This document shows positions 19,012-27,041 of a stretch of 61,795 nucleotides of DNA, piece by piece; the stretch's first letter is position 1, and each line of letters begins with the position of its first letter. The DNA lies in contig NZ_SMKO01000032.1 in the NCBI RefSeq assembly GCF_004348685.1, positions 1 through 61,795 on the forward strand. The letters run 5' to 3'. The stretch comes from Nonomuraea deserti (GTDB lineage Bacteria > Actinomycetota > Actinomycetes > Streptosporangiales > Streptosporangiaceae). The notes under the pieces are model-generated. The model did no database searches. It worked only from the letters and a program-made list of their open reading frames with translations, and was not told where the DNA came from. Both the position numbers and the translations under genes were made by a program.

Positions 19012-19884
19012 ATGAAGCGAATCCTGACCGGCGTGGCGTTAGCCACGACCGCGGCGCTGGTGACCGCCACTCCCGCGATGGCCGCCCCCAAGGACCCCGT
19101 GGTGGCCGTCAAGAAGCGGATGGCCCCCGGCAAGGGGGTGAGCTTCACCGAGCGCACGACCGTGTCCCAGGACGGCACGCGCGAGGTGTTCCTCCGGCGC
19201 AGCGGCACCCTGCAGTTCAGCAAGACGGGCATCGCCGCCTCCGACATCACCGGCAAGCTCAACATCACGTCCAAGGACCTGGGCGACGTGCCGGACAGCG
19301 ACTTCGGCGAGATCCTCAGGGCGGTGGCCAAGCCTGAGCGCACGATCAGGGTCGGCACCACGTCCTACCTCTCCGGCAACATGTGGGCGACCCTGCTGCC
19401 CGAGGGCAAGACCTGGTTCAAGGCGCCCAAGGGCCCGACCGGCGGCGTCACCGGCACGTTCGGCCAGCCCGTCAACCTGGGCGAATACTCCACGCTCAAG
19501 ACCCTGCTCAAGGGTGCCAAGGCAACCAGCCACGGCTACACGGGCACGATCAAGCTGGGCACCCTGTGGAAGGCCTCCCCCTGGCTGCGCGCCGGATCGC
19601 TCGGCGCCCCGACCGCCAAGGCGCTGAAGAGCCCGATCAAGTGGAGGCTCACCGTGAACGCGGCCGGCCTCCCGACCCGCCTAGTGACGACGTTCTCGGC
19701 CTTGGTGAACGGCACCGGCGACGAGGGCACCGTGAGCGTGGACACGAGGTACACCGGCTGGGGCAAGGCCGTGTCGATCAAGGCGCCGCCGGCGAAGGAC
19801 GTCGCGACCACGTTCGAGGACGGCCAGGACGACATCTCCAGCCTTACCGAGATCCCCCTCGGCGCGTACGCCGTCACCGGCTGA
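19012..19884 (+). CDS. Secreted protein of unknown function (LppX/LprG-like fold possible)
   Basis: Protein of 290 residues with a classical signal peptide: KR, a hydrophobic core and a likely AMA cleavage site at residues 22-24. There is no lipobox cysteine, so it should be released or wall-retained rather than a lipoprotein. GAAGGAAA precedes the ATG. The mature part alternates polar and hydrophobic residues (beta-rich) with features such as YLSGNMWATLLPEGKTWFKA. This recalls the LppX/LprAFG-type secreted proteins of actinobacteria, but I cannot show membership. A perfect hairpin ends the transcript. A frameshifted relative of its 5' end lies 195 bases upstream. Confidence 0.75.
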   Translation: MKRILTGVALATTAALVTATPAMAAPKDPVVAVKKRMAPGKGVSFTERTTVSQDGTREVFLRRSGTLQFSKTGIAASDITGKLNITSKDLGDVPDSDFGEILRAVAKPERTIRVGTTSYLSGNMWATLLPEGKTWFKAPKGPTGGVTGTFGQPVNLGEYSTLKTLLKGAKATSHGYTGTIKLGTLWKASPWLRAGSLGAPTAKALKSPIKWRLTVNAAGLPTRLVTTFSALVNGTGDEGTVSVDTRYTGWGKAVSIKAPPAKDVATTFEDGQDDISSLTEIPLGAYAVTG

Positions 19885-19897
19885 CCTGCCGATCGTC

Positions 19898-19930
19898 CGC
19901 GCCTCTCCCGTCCCGGACGGGAGAGGCGCG
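19898..19930. terminator. Perfect hairpin between convergent genes
   Basis: A 33-base sequence that is a perfect inverted repeat about one central base (arms CGCGCCTCTCCCGTCC and complement) lies 14 bases after the secreted-protein stop. It also faces the galE stop at 19995, so it may serve both strands. Confidence 0.85.
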
Positions 19931-19994
19931 ACCGGGCGGGATGGGCTCCACCGGGTGGGGCGGGCGCGGCCGCGCGGGAGAGGGGCGGCCGGGC

Positions 19995-20972
19995 TCAGCC
20001 CAGTCTGGACTCCCGGAGAGCCGCCCATTCGAGAGAGTGCCTGATGCCCTCATCGAGGGAGTGGCGGGCCTGCCAGTCCAGCAGGCGGCGGGCCCAGTCA
20101 CTGCGGGTGTAGGCGCCGGGCACGTCGCCGGGGCGGGCGGGGGCCTCGACGACCTCGATGGGACGGTCGACGACGCGGTTGAACGCCTCGGCCAGCTCGC
20201 GGACCGTGGTGCCCGCGCCGGTGCCCAGGTTGATCACGCCGGTGTCGAGCGCGTCGAACCGGCGCAGGGCCGCCACGTGCGCGGTCGCCAGATCCCAGAC
20301 GTGCACGTAGTCGCGGATGCCGGTGCCGTCTCTCGTCGGGTAGCCGGTGCCGGTGATCTGGAAGGGCACGCCGTCCTCGTACGCCTCGATCATCTTGCCC
20401 AGGGCGTGGCTGGGACGGCGCAGCTGCAGCCCGGTGCGCATCCGCGGGTCGGCGCCGACCGGGTTGAAGTAGCGCAGGGACAGGATCCTGATCGGGCGAC
20501 TGGCCGCGATGTCGGCGAACATCGCCTCGCACACCGCCTTGGTCTGCGCGTACGGGCTCTGAGGAGCGAGCGGCGAGTCCTCGTCCACCGTGTGGTCCGC
20601 GCCGGCCTGGTAGATCGACGCGGATGAGCTGAAAATCATCCGCTCGCAGCCGTTGCGGAGCAGGTGGTCGACGAGTTCGAGGCTCCTGGCGACGTTCGCG
20701 CGATAGTAGCCGATGGGGTCGGCCACGGAATCCGGGACCACGATGAGCGCCGCGCAGTGGACGACAGCCTCAATATCCGGATTTTCGGCGAAAATCTTGT
20801 CTATCAATGGGCCATCGCCGATATCCCCCTCATAGAACACCCGCCCTTCGGCGAACTCCCTCCGCCCCGTCACGAGGCTGTCCAGAATCACGGGCGTGAT
20901 CCCGGCATCCAGGCACGCCGACGCGACCGTGCTGCCGATATAACCCGCCCCACCAGTAATCAGAACACGCAT
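19995..20972 (-). CDS. galE: UDP-glucose 4-epimerase
   Basis: Extended SDR of 325 residues. GGAGYIGS at residues 7-14 binds NAD. The catalytic pair is Y141 and K145 in YAQTK, with serines in FSSSASIY. The RYFNPVGAD segment and the C-terminal WQARHSLDEGIRHSLEW are typical of GalE. It interconverts UDP-glucose and UDP-galactose (possibly the N-acetyl forms) and would feed galactose into cell-wall glycans. No other Leloir gene is adjacent. It shares a 350-base divergent region with the next SDR gene; that region carries a dispersed repeat and a palindromic operator. Confidence 0.93.
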   Translation of the reverse strand: MRVLITGGAGYIGSTVASACLDAGITPVILDSLVTGRREFAEGRVFYEGDIGDGPLIDKIFAENPDIEAVVHCAALIVVPDSVADPIGYYRANVARSLELVDHLLRNGCERMIFSSSASIYQAGADHTVDEDSPLAPQSPYAQTKAVCEAMFADIAASRPIRILSLRYFNPVGADPRMRTGLQLRRPSHALGKMIEAYEDGVPFQITGTGYPTRDGTGIRDYVHVWDLATAHVAALRRFDALDTGVINLGTGAGTTVRELAEAFNRVVDRPIEVVEAPARPGDVPGAYTRSDWARRLLDWQARHSLDEGIRHSLEWAALRESRLG

Positions 20973-21011
20973 CCCAGCACCCTAGCCTCGCTCGTGCGCG
21001 CTTCATGACCT

Positions 21012-21142
21012 CCATCCTTTACGGCTCCGCCCACGTGAGGCCATCCACCGCACGTCGGCCGGGGACCTTCCAGGGCAACGCTCTCTGACCCTTCAGCGGC
21101 GCGCCGCCGCTACGGCGCGCCCCGTGGGCCGTGTTCCGTGGC
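21012..21142. repeat. Dispersed intergenic repeat, copy B
   Basis: Second copy of the element at 15915-16042. Its centre contains a perfect 9-base hairpin, GGCGCGCCG / CGGCGCGCC with loop CCGCTA (21098-21121), which is only partly kept in copy A. It sits between galE and the divergent SDR gene. Confidence 0.75.
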
Positions 21143-21287
21143 AACCGGTCGCCCCGTGGCGCCCGGCCCCTGGCTGAGATCGCCGCGTTCGACGGAGACA
21201 CGGGCTCCGCCGGCGAGGCACGGATCGCGTACGACCGGTTCCGCGACTTCTTTACCGCTCGATACAGAACTGGTAGTGTCCACTTTC

Positions 21288-21301
21288 GTACCGATCGGTA
21301 C
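21288..21301 (+). promoter_or_regulatory. Perfect 14-base palindrome (TetR-type operator candidate)
   Basis: GTACCGATCGGTAC is a perfect palindrome ending 21 bases before the SDR start codon. It sits between a -35-like region and the AT-rich TGAATATAG. Such sites often bind TetR-family repressors that control SDR genes. No regulator gene lies next to it here. Confidence 0.6.
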
Positions 21302-21322
21302 TGAATATAGGGGAGACCGCAC

Positions 21323-22066
21323 GTGGGACAGCTCGAGAACAAGACCGCGATCGTCACCGGCGGAAGCAGCGGCATCGGCCTCGCCGCGGCCAGGCGTTTC
21401 GCCGCGGAGGGCGCACACGTCTTCATCACCGGCCGGCGCGAACGCGACCTGGCCGCCGCCGTCGAGACCATCGGATCCGCCACCGGGATCGCCGGCGACA
21501 TCTCCGACCTCGACCACCTCGACCGCCTGTACGACGCGGTGCGCGAGCGCGACAAGGGCCTGGACGTGCTGTTCGCCAACGCGGGCACGGGCGCGTTCGC
21601 CACCCTTGAGGAGACCACCGAGGAACATTTCGACCGCATCTTCGACGTCAACGTGCGCGGGACGGTGTTCACGGTGCAGAAGGCGCTGCCGCTGCTCAAC
21701 AAGGGCGCGTCCGTGATCGTGAACTCATCCGTCCGCGCCGACGACGGCATCGAGACCTTCGGCGCCTACGCCGCGTCCAAGGCGGCGCTGCGCTCGTACA
21801 CGCGTACGTGGGCCAACGAGCTCAAAGGACGGAACATTCGCGTCAACGCCGTCTCGCCGGGAACCATCGACACTCCCGCGCTCGCCGGCATCGTCGGCGA
21901 GGAGAACGCCGAGGAGGCCAAGGCCGGCTTCGCCGCCAACGTGCCCCTCGGCCGCATGGGGACGTCGGACGAGGTCGCCGACGCCGTGACCTTCCTCGCC
22001 TCCGACCAGAGCAGCTTCGTCCTCGGCGCGAACATCTACGTCGACGGCGGCGAGAACCAGCTCTAG
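21323..22066 (+). CDS. SDR family oxidoreductase
   Basis: Classical short-chain dehydrogenase of 247 residues. TGGSSGIG (12-19) binds the dinucleotide, NAG is at 86-88, and the catalytic triad is S135/S136, Y149 and K153 in YAASK. The arginines in TGRRERD suggest NADP(H). The C-terminal FVLGANIYVDGGENQL is standard. GTG at 21323 follows GGGGAGA at correct spacing. The substrate cannot be deduced. It is a single gene under a palindromic operator, which suggests induction by a small ligand. Confidence 0.9.
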   Translation: MGQLENKTAIVTGGSSGIGLAAARRFAAEGAHVFITGRRERDLAAAVETIGSATGIAGDISDLDHLDRLYDAVRERDKGLDVLFANAGTGAFATLEETTEEHFDRIFDVNVRGTVFTVQKALPLLNKGASVIVNSSVRADDGIETFGAYAASKAALRSYTRTWANELKGRNIRVNAVSPGTIDTPALAGIVGEENAEEAKAGFAANVPLGRMGTSDEVADAVTFLASDQSSFVLGANIYVDGGENQL

Positions 22067-22186
22067 AGGGTCCGGGCCGCCGTGGCGACGCAGGCGGCTC
22101 AGGGCCGTCCCGAACCGGCGGAGCGTCCGACGACGACGCCACCGGCCTACGACGGTCCACGGCACTGCGGCCTCATGGACGATGGA

Positions 22187-22620
22187 GCTCGACCCTCGGC
22201 TCACCTGAGGTTCGAGCCCGGACCGAGGCCCTGTTCGCGCACGTGCCGGACGGCCAGGAGGCGCTGATCTTCGACGACGGCGCCGAACGGCGCGTCCGGC
22301 TGGTCACCGCGGTCCGCGACCGGCCTCCCGGCCGGTCGGTGCCGGAAGCCCTGCGCCGCCGCCTGGCAGCCCGCGCAGTCTTCACCCGTCCGCGCTCTCG
22401 CCCGCCACGTCCTGGAGATCCCCGAACACGCGGGCACGGAACCCGACCCCCTGGCGCGGCCAGGGGCACGGAACCCGACCCCCTGGCCGCGCTGCACACC
22501 ATCTTCGACCTCCTCGAATCCGGCTGTCCGGAGTCGCTCGAAGAGGCCTGGTCAAGCTTCCACCTGACCGGCACGCTCGCCAGGCCCGCCTGGCCGGGGT
22601 GGGTGCGTCGGCGAAGCGGC
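22187..22620 (+). pseudogene. Decayed gene fragment of unknown function with a duplication frameshift
   Basis: In the 795-base gap after the SDR, one plus frame reads protein-like text (RTEALFAHVPDGQEAL, IFDDGAERRVRLVTAVRDR) to about 22390. Similar quality then continues in other frames (ALARHVLEIPEHAGTEPDPL, then AALHTIFDLLESGCPESLEE). A 24-base sequence is present twice with a 32-base period exactly where the frame is lost, so a slippage duplication probably killed the gene. No start codon with a ribosome site is seen. Family not recognised. The rest of the gap, to 22861, shows nothing clear. Confidence 0.4.
22432..22487 (+). repeat. 24-base direct repeat, 32-base period
   Basis: The same 24 bases (starting GGGCACGGAACCCGAC) occur at 22432-22455 and 22464-22487. 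The 32-base period is not a multiple of three. Confidence 0.9.
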
Positions 22621-22861
22621 GTACCGGGGCGATCCTCCGAATGCGGCATGAAGCCCTCGGAGGCAGCCGTCCGTCGCGGCGTCTGCCCTGGTGAGGCGAG
22701 CGGCGGTCCCGTCCAGAAGCTGCCGGACGAGGGCGAGGGTGCCGAGGTCGGCCGGTGGCGCTGTGGCGGTAATCCACGGGACCTCATTCGGCGGCTCAGG
22801 CTGCGGTAAAGACTGGCCTGCGCTCTGGTCTTGGCGGCGTTGGCGTGCGACATTTCCTGAT

Positions 22862-24325
22862 ATGGGCAGGGACGTGCCAGTCGTCGTCTTCAGCCGGGAC
22901 GACCGCCGGAAATATCGGGAAAAGGTGCGTCGGTGCCTCGACGTCTTCGCCCAGATGTTGCGCGAATCCCGCTTCGACTTCGAACGCCCGCTCGCCGGAC
23001 TGGAGATCGAGCTCAACATCGTGGACGCGCGCGGCGAGGCCGTCATGCGCAACGCCCAGGTGCTCGCCGCCATCGAGCGGCCGGACTGGGCGACGGAGCT
23101 GGGCCAGTTCAACATCGAGATCAACATCGAACCCCGGGAGCTCGGCGGCGACGGCGCGCTCCGCCTGGAGAACGACATCAGGGCGCGGCTCAACCACGCC
23201 GAGGAGCGCGCCCGCCCCCAGGACGCCCACCTGGTCCTGATCGGCATCCTGCCCACGCTGCGCGAGCAGGACATCGGCGAGGGCACGCTCTCCGCGAACC
23301 CCCGCTACCGCCTGCTCAACGAGCAGATCTTCGCGGCCCGCGGCGAGGACCTGCACCTGTCCATCGACGGCGTCGAACGCCTCGACACGCACGCGGACAG
23401 CATCACGCCCGAGGCCGCCTGCACCAGCGTGCAGCTCCACCTGCAGGTCAGCCCCGAGGCGTTCGCCGCCCACTGGAACGCGGCCCAGATCATCGCCGCC
23501 CCCCAGGTCGCGGCGGCGGCCAACTCGCCCTACCTGTTCGGCAAGGAACTGCACCGCGAGACCAGGATGGCGCTGTTCGAGCAGGCCACGGACACGCGGC
23601 CGGCGGAGCTGAAGACCCAGGGCGTGCGGCCGAGGGTCTGGTTCGGCGAGCGGTGGATCACGAGCGTCTTCGACCTGTTCGAGGAGAACGTCAGCTACTT
23701 CCCTGCGCTGCTGCCCCTCTGCGAGACCGAGGACCCGCGCGTGGAGCTCGAACAGGGCCGCATGCCGGAGCTCCACGAGCTCACCCTGCACAACGGCACG
23801 ATCTACCGCTGGAACCGGCCGGTGTACGCGGTGGTGAACGGGGTGCCGCACCTGCGCGTCGAGAACCGGGTGCTGCCCGCCGGCCCCTCCGTGGCCGACA
23901 TCACCGCCAACGCGGCCTTCTACTACGGGTTGATGCGCGTCCTGCCGTACGCCGAGCGGCCGCTCTGGAGCCGGATGTCGTTCCAGGCGGCAGCCGACAA
24001 CCTCGCCGCCGCGGCCCGGCACGGGCTGGACGCGCGGCTGTACTGGCCGGGGGTGGGCGAGGTGCCCGCGGCCGAGCTGATCCTGCGCCGCCTGCTGCCC
24101 ATGGCGCGGGAGGGGCTGGCCGCGTGGGGCGTGGACGGGCCCGTCGCCGACCGGCTGCTGGGCATCGTCGAGGGACGCTGCATCGCCGGCCGTACGGGCA
24201 CGAGCTGGCAGGTGGAGCGCGTGCACGCGCACGGAGGTGACCGGCACGAGGCGCTGCGGGCCATGACGCTGGAGTACATCGAGCGCATGCACAGCAACGA
24301 ACCCGTGCACACTTGGGATGTGTGA
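22862..24325 (+). CDS. Glutamate-cysteine ligase-like protein (GCS2 family)
   Basis: Protein of 487 residues with the GCS2 carboxylate-amine ligase pattern: early GLEIELNIVD (substrate and metal site), QFNIEINIEPREL, and later HLRVENRVLPAGPSVAD. Such enzymes make gamma-glutamyl-cysteine or related amides with ATP; actinobacterial homologues are annotated glutamate-cysteine ligase, but mycothiol rather than glutathione is the expected thiol here, so the true substrate is open. The ATG at 22862 is chosen because conserved sequence begins shortly after; the frame is open further upstream without similarity, and the ribosome site is weak. It overlaps the next gene by GTGA. Confidence 0.75.
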   Translation: MGRDVPVVVFSRDDRRKYREKVRRCLDVFAQMLRESRFDFERPLAGLEIELNIVDARGEAVMRNAQVLAAIERPDWATELGQFNIEINIEPRELGGDGALRLENDIRARLNHAEERARPQDAHLVLIGILPTLREQDIGEGTLSANPRYRLLNEQIFAARGEDLHLSIDGVERLDTHADSITPEAACTSVQLHLQVSPEAFAAHWNAAQIIAAPQVAAAANSPYLFGKELHRETRMALFEQATDTRPAELKTQGVRPRVWFGERWITSVFDLFEENVSYFPALLPLCETEDPRVELEQGRMPELHELTLHNGTIYRWNRPVYAVVNGVPHLRVENRVLPAGPSVADITANAAFYYGLMRVLPYAERPLWSRMSFQAAADNLAAAARHGLDARLYWPGVGEVPAAELILRRLLPMAREGLAAWGVDGPVADRLLGIVEGRCIAGRTGTSWQVERVHAHGGDRHEALRAMTLEYIERMHSNEPVHTWDV

Positions 24326-24966
24326 AGCCCGTGACCCGAGCCCTGGTTCTCGCCCTGGTCCTGCTGGTCGGCGCGTGCGGCATCACCCGGCCGGCGTCCA
24401 TGGACACGGAGGGCGCCGACTCCTTCGCGGAGGACGTCCGCACGGCGCGCACGTTGTCGGAGGCGTTCTGGAAGCAGCAGTTCGAGCAGTTAGGCCGGAC
24501 GTATCGGCCGCTGGCCGCCTTCATCCCCTACTCGGGCCGCTCCGGCCCGGCCTGCGGCAACGAACCGGCCGTCCCGAACAACGCCTTCTACTGTCCGCTC
24601 GGCCACTTCGTCGCCTACGACCAGGACTGGATGGAGGCGTTGTGGACGGAGATGGGCGACGGATCCGTCTATGTGATCATCCCGCATGAGATCGGGCACG
24701 CCGTACAGGCGCAGCTCCGGACCGGCTTCCAGCTGAACGTGCAGGCGGAGCTCCAGGCCGACTGCTACGCGGGCGGCACCCTGTCCGCCCTGGTGAACTC
24801 GGGCGCGTTGCGGGCGGAGGAGGGCGACGAGGACGAACTGCTCTACAGCCTGGAGGCGGCGGGCGACCCCACGGACGACTGGCTCGACCCCTCGGCACAC
24901 GGCACGGCGGCGCAGCGTCAGGCCTCGTTCGCGAGGGGATACCAGGACGGGGTGAGCGCCTGCTGA
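24322..24966 (+). CDS. Neutral zinc metallopeptidase, lipoprotein (COG2321-like)
   Basis: Protein of 214 residues starting at the GTG that overlaps the preceding stop. It begins with a lipoprotein signal, LLVGAC with C19 as lipid anchor. The zinc site is HEIGH at 122-126 (H122, E123, H126), followed by ELQADCYAGG, whose glutamate is the probable third ligand. This arrangement matches the putative neutral zinc metallopeptidase family (YpfJ-like). Four or more cysteines could form disulfides outside the membrane. It should act on the outer face of the cytoplasmic membrane; its substrate is unknown. Translational coupling to the GCS2-type ligase is notable but unexplained. Confidence 0.82.
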   Translation: MKPVTRALVLALVLLVGACGITRPASMDTEGADSFAEDVRTARTLSEAFWKQQFEQLGRTYRPLAAFIPYSGRSGPACGNEPAVPNNAFYCPLGHFVAYDQDWMEALWTEMGDGSVYVIIPHEIGHAVQAQLRTGFQLNVQAELQADCYAGGTLSALVNSGALRAEEGDEDELLYSLEAAGDPTDDWLDPSAHGTAAQRQASFARGYQDGVSAC

Positions 24967-25070
24967 CGTCGTGCTGACCGGGCGGGCTCCGAAGCGCCCG
25001 CCGACGCCGTACGGACCGGGCGGGCTCCGAAGCGCCTGCGCACGTCGTACGGACCGGGCGGGTCCCCAAC
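24965..25070. repeat. 38-base tandem repeat, about 2.7 copies
   Basis: Units built on GACGTCGTACGGACCGGGCGGGCTCCGAAGCGCC-like sequence (given here in part: GGACCGGGCGGGCTCCGAAG) start at 24965, 25003 and 25041. The first unit begins in the last codon of the zinc peptidase. Confidence 0.8.
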
Positions 25071-25128
25071 CCAGGGATGTACGAGCGCGTCAACCGAGAG
25101 GATGATGTGTCTGATCATGACCACGCTC

Positions 25129-25134
25129 TACCTT
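25129..25134 (+). promoter_or_regulatory. -10-like hexamer close to the whiB-type start
   Basis: TACCTT ends seven bases before the ATG at 25141 and no ribosome site is visible, which fits a leaderless transcript starting at or near the A of ATG. This is a pattern match only. Confidence 0.35.
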
Positions 25135-25140
25135 TGACCC

Positions 25141-25398
25141 ATGTCACTGGAGGAGATCGGCTGGCTGCGCAGGGGCGCGTGCAGGTCCAGCGACCCTGAC
25201 CTCTTCTTCCCCCTCGCCCCCACACCGCTGCAGGAGGCGCGGGCCAAAGCGGTCTGCGCCGGCTGCCAGGTCATCGAGGAGTGCCGTTCCTACGCGTTAA
25301 GGGCGGGCGAGGCGGAGGGCATCTGGGGCGGCCTCACCCCGGAGGAGCGCCGCCGCACCCGCTTCCCCGAGGGCTGGCGCCGTCCCGCCGCCTCCTGA
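25141..25398 (+). CDS. WhiB family transcriptional regulator
   Basis: Wbl protein of 85 residues. Four cysteines at 14, 39, 42 and 48 (C-x24-C-x2-C-x5-C) ligate a 4Fe-4S cluster, and GIWGG at 60-64 is the family turn, followed by a basic C-terminal segment that contacts DNA. Wbl proteins bind the sigma factor region 4 and sense redox or nitric oxide; they occur only in actinobacteria and their phages. Which paralogue (WhiB1-7) is not clear; the C-terminus is short and lacks an AT-hook. Confidence 0.94.
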   Translation: MSLEEIGWLRRGACRSSDPDLFFPLAPTPLQEARAKAVCAGCQVIEECRSYALRAGEAEGIWGGLTPEERRRTRFPEGWRRPAAS

Positions 25399-25424
25399 CG
25401 ACGCGGGCGACGTAGCCTGCAGGG

Positions 25425-26123
25425 GTGCTGCTCCGCTCGATCGCGATCCTCGCCGCCGCCAACATCATGAACAACAAGATCGCCCCCCGGCTCGGCCCGG
25501 TGACGTCCGCCGCCGCGACGGCCGCCCTGGTGGCGATGGCTCGCAGGTCCGGCCTGTCCTGGCAGGAGCTCGGCTTCGAGCGCGGCCGCCGGGGCGCGAT
25601 CGCGGGCGGCGCCCTGGCCGCCGGGGTGGCCGCCGTCTACACGGTCGGCATCTCGATGCCGCGCACCAGGCCGCTCTTCCACGACGACCGCGCCCTGTCG
25701 CTCTCGCGCGCCCGCGTCTGGGAGGAGGCCCTGATCCAGGTCCCCTTCGGCACGGTCCTGCTGGAAGAGGTGGGCTTCAGGGGCGCCCTCCACGCGTTGC
25801 TCCGCCAGAGGCACGGCACGGTCGCCGCCACCGGGGTCTCCTCCGCCCTGTTCGGCCTCTGGCACATCCTTCCGGCCATCGACATGGCGCGCGCCAACCC
25901 CGCGCTCGGCGCCCTGGTCGCCGACGAGGCCCCCGGACGCCTCGACACCGCCCGCGTGGTGGCGGGCAGCGTGGTGTCCACGGCGGCGGCGGGCGTGCTG
26001 TTCTGCGAGCTACGCCGCCGCGGCGGCCTGCTCACCCCCGTGATGCTGCACCTGGCCACCAACTCCTTCGGCTACCTCTTCGCCCGCCTCGCCCCCAAGC
26101 GAAAGCCAAGCCCTCCCGCCTGA
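25425..26123 (+). CDS. CPBP family intramembrane metalloprotease
   Basis: Membrane protein of 232 residues with the CPBP/CAAX signature: EEVGFRG at 114-120 (glutamates and arginine), FGLWH with H147, and HLATNSF near residue 213. Several hydrophobic segments surround these. CPBP proteases cleave within or near the membrane; bacterial members act in bacteriocin immunity, signalling or prenyl-protein processing, but none of these is indicated here. GTG at 25425 lies 26 bases after the WhiB stop, so co-transcription is possible. Confidence 0.85.
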   Translation: MLLRSIAILAAANIMNNKIAPRLGPVTSAAATAALVAMARRSGLSWQELGFERGRRGAIAGGALAAGVAAVYTVGISMPRTRPLFHDDRALSLSRARVWEEALIQVPFGTVLLEEVGFRGALHALLRQRHGTVAATGVSSALFGLWHILPAIDMARANPALGALVADEAPGRLDTARVVAGSVVSTAAAGVLFCELRRRGGLLTPVMLHLATNSFGYLFARLAPKRKPSPPA

Positions 26124-26334
26124 GTCTGAGATGACCCGCTCGCCCCGATCTGACTACGTATCGTGACCGCCTCTCCCGCCCTGCGGTAGACCATCTGCCT
26201 GCCCGGGAATGAAGGTTCTCCACCCGGGAGTGAAGATCCCTCCGGCGCCTTCTGGATCGTTCCAGACAGCTCCCACCTCGATGCTCTAACGTCTGCGACG
26301 CGCCCTTCCCGGGAATCGCTCCTCCTCGGGGAGG

Positions 26335-26367
26335 GCGTATATCAAGATCGCAGGTTCTGATATACGC
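26335..26367 (+). promoter_or_regulatory. Inverted-repeat operator and promoter of vapBC
   Basis: A perfect 10-base inverted repeat, GCGTATATCA (26335-26344) and TGATATACGC (26358-26367), is separated by 13 bases. The right arm contains TATACG, a plausible -10 box. It ends 23 bases before the antitoxin start, fitting autoregulation by the VapBC complex. Confidence 0.75.
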
Positions 26368-26390
26368 TGGAGGTACGGAGGTGGTGTTGT

Positions 26391-26615
26391 ATGCGTACAG
26401 TGATCGACATCGACAAGGAACTTCTGGAGGAGGCCCAGCAGAAGCTGGGGACGCCGACCATGAAGGAGACGGTCCATATCGCACTGCGGGTGGTCATCGA
26501 CAGGGACGCGGAGAGGGCCAGCGCGATAGAGGCCTTCGAGTTCTGGCGCACGGAGGGGAGCCCGGATCTGCTCGACCCGGAGATCATGAAGAATGCGTGG
26601 CGACGGCAGGACTGA
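26391..26615 (+). CDS. vapB: Type II antitoxin, VapB family
   Basis: Protein of 74 residues. The N-terminus MRTVIDIDKELLEEAQ and the following KETVHIALR form a ribbon-helix-helix DNA-binding domain of the DUF2191/VapB type. The C-terminal half (AFEFWRTEGSPDLLDPEIM) is the toxin-neutralising tail. GGAGGTGG lies about nine bases before the ATG. Its stop overlaps the toxin start (TGATG), the standard coupled arrangement. It should repress its own promoter through the inverted repeat just upstream. Confidence 0.9.
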   Translation: MRTVIDIDKELLEEAQQKLGTPTMKETVHIALRVVIDRDAERASAIEAFEFWRTEGSPDLLDPEIMKNAWRRQD

Positions 26616-27025
26616 TGTATCTGCTGGACAAGAGCGCGCTGGCGCGCATCCGCACCAGCGACGCGGTCGCCAAGGCGCTTCATCCGCTCTACGCGGCGCG
26701 GGCCGTGGCGACCTGCAGCATCATCGATCTCGAAGTCCTTTATAGCGCCCGCGACATCGCCCACTACCAACGCATCCTCCGGGCCCAGCGCGAGTGCGTG
26801 CTGCTCCCGATGGACCAGGAGGTGCAGGCACGGGCCCTGGACGTGCAGAAACAGCTCGTAGCGATCTCTCAGCACCGCGGCATCGGACCGAACGATCTGC
26901 TGATCGCCGCCTGCGCCGAGGTGCATGGGGCGACGATCCTGCACTATGACCGCGCCTTCGACGTCATCTCCGAGGTCACAGGGCAGCCCGCGCTCTGGGT
27001 GGTGACCCCCGGATCGGTGCCGTAG
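26615..27025 (+). CDS. vapC: PIN-domain ribonuclease toxin VapC
   Basis: PIN domain of 136 residues, normal VapC length. The metal-binding acids are all in place: D5 (LLDKSA), E40 (DLEVLYSA), D94 (PNDLLIAA) and D112 (HYDRAFD). VapC toxins cut tRNA or rRNA when freed from antitoxin. The ATG at 26615 shares its A with the vapB stop. All catalytic residues are intact, so the toxin is expected to be active. Confidence 0.92.
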   Translation: MYLLDKSALARIRTSDAVAKALHPLYAARAVATCSIIDLEVLYSARDIAHYQRILRAQRECVLLPMDQEVQARALDVQKQLVAISQHRGIGPNDLLIAACAEVHGATILHYDRAFDVISEVTGQPALWVVTPGSVP

Positions 27026-27041
27026 CGCCGCGCGGCGGAGT

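Noticed and set aside
22200..22225. tRNA-like T-loop sequence GGTTCGAGCCC
   Set aside because: No acceptor, D or anticodon arm could be folded around it on either strand.
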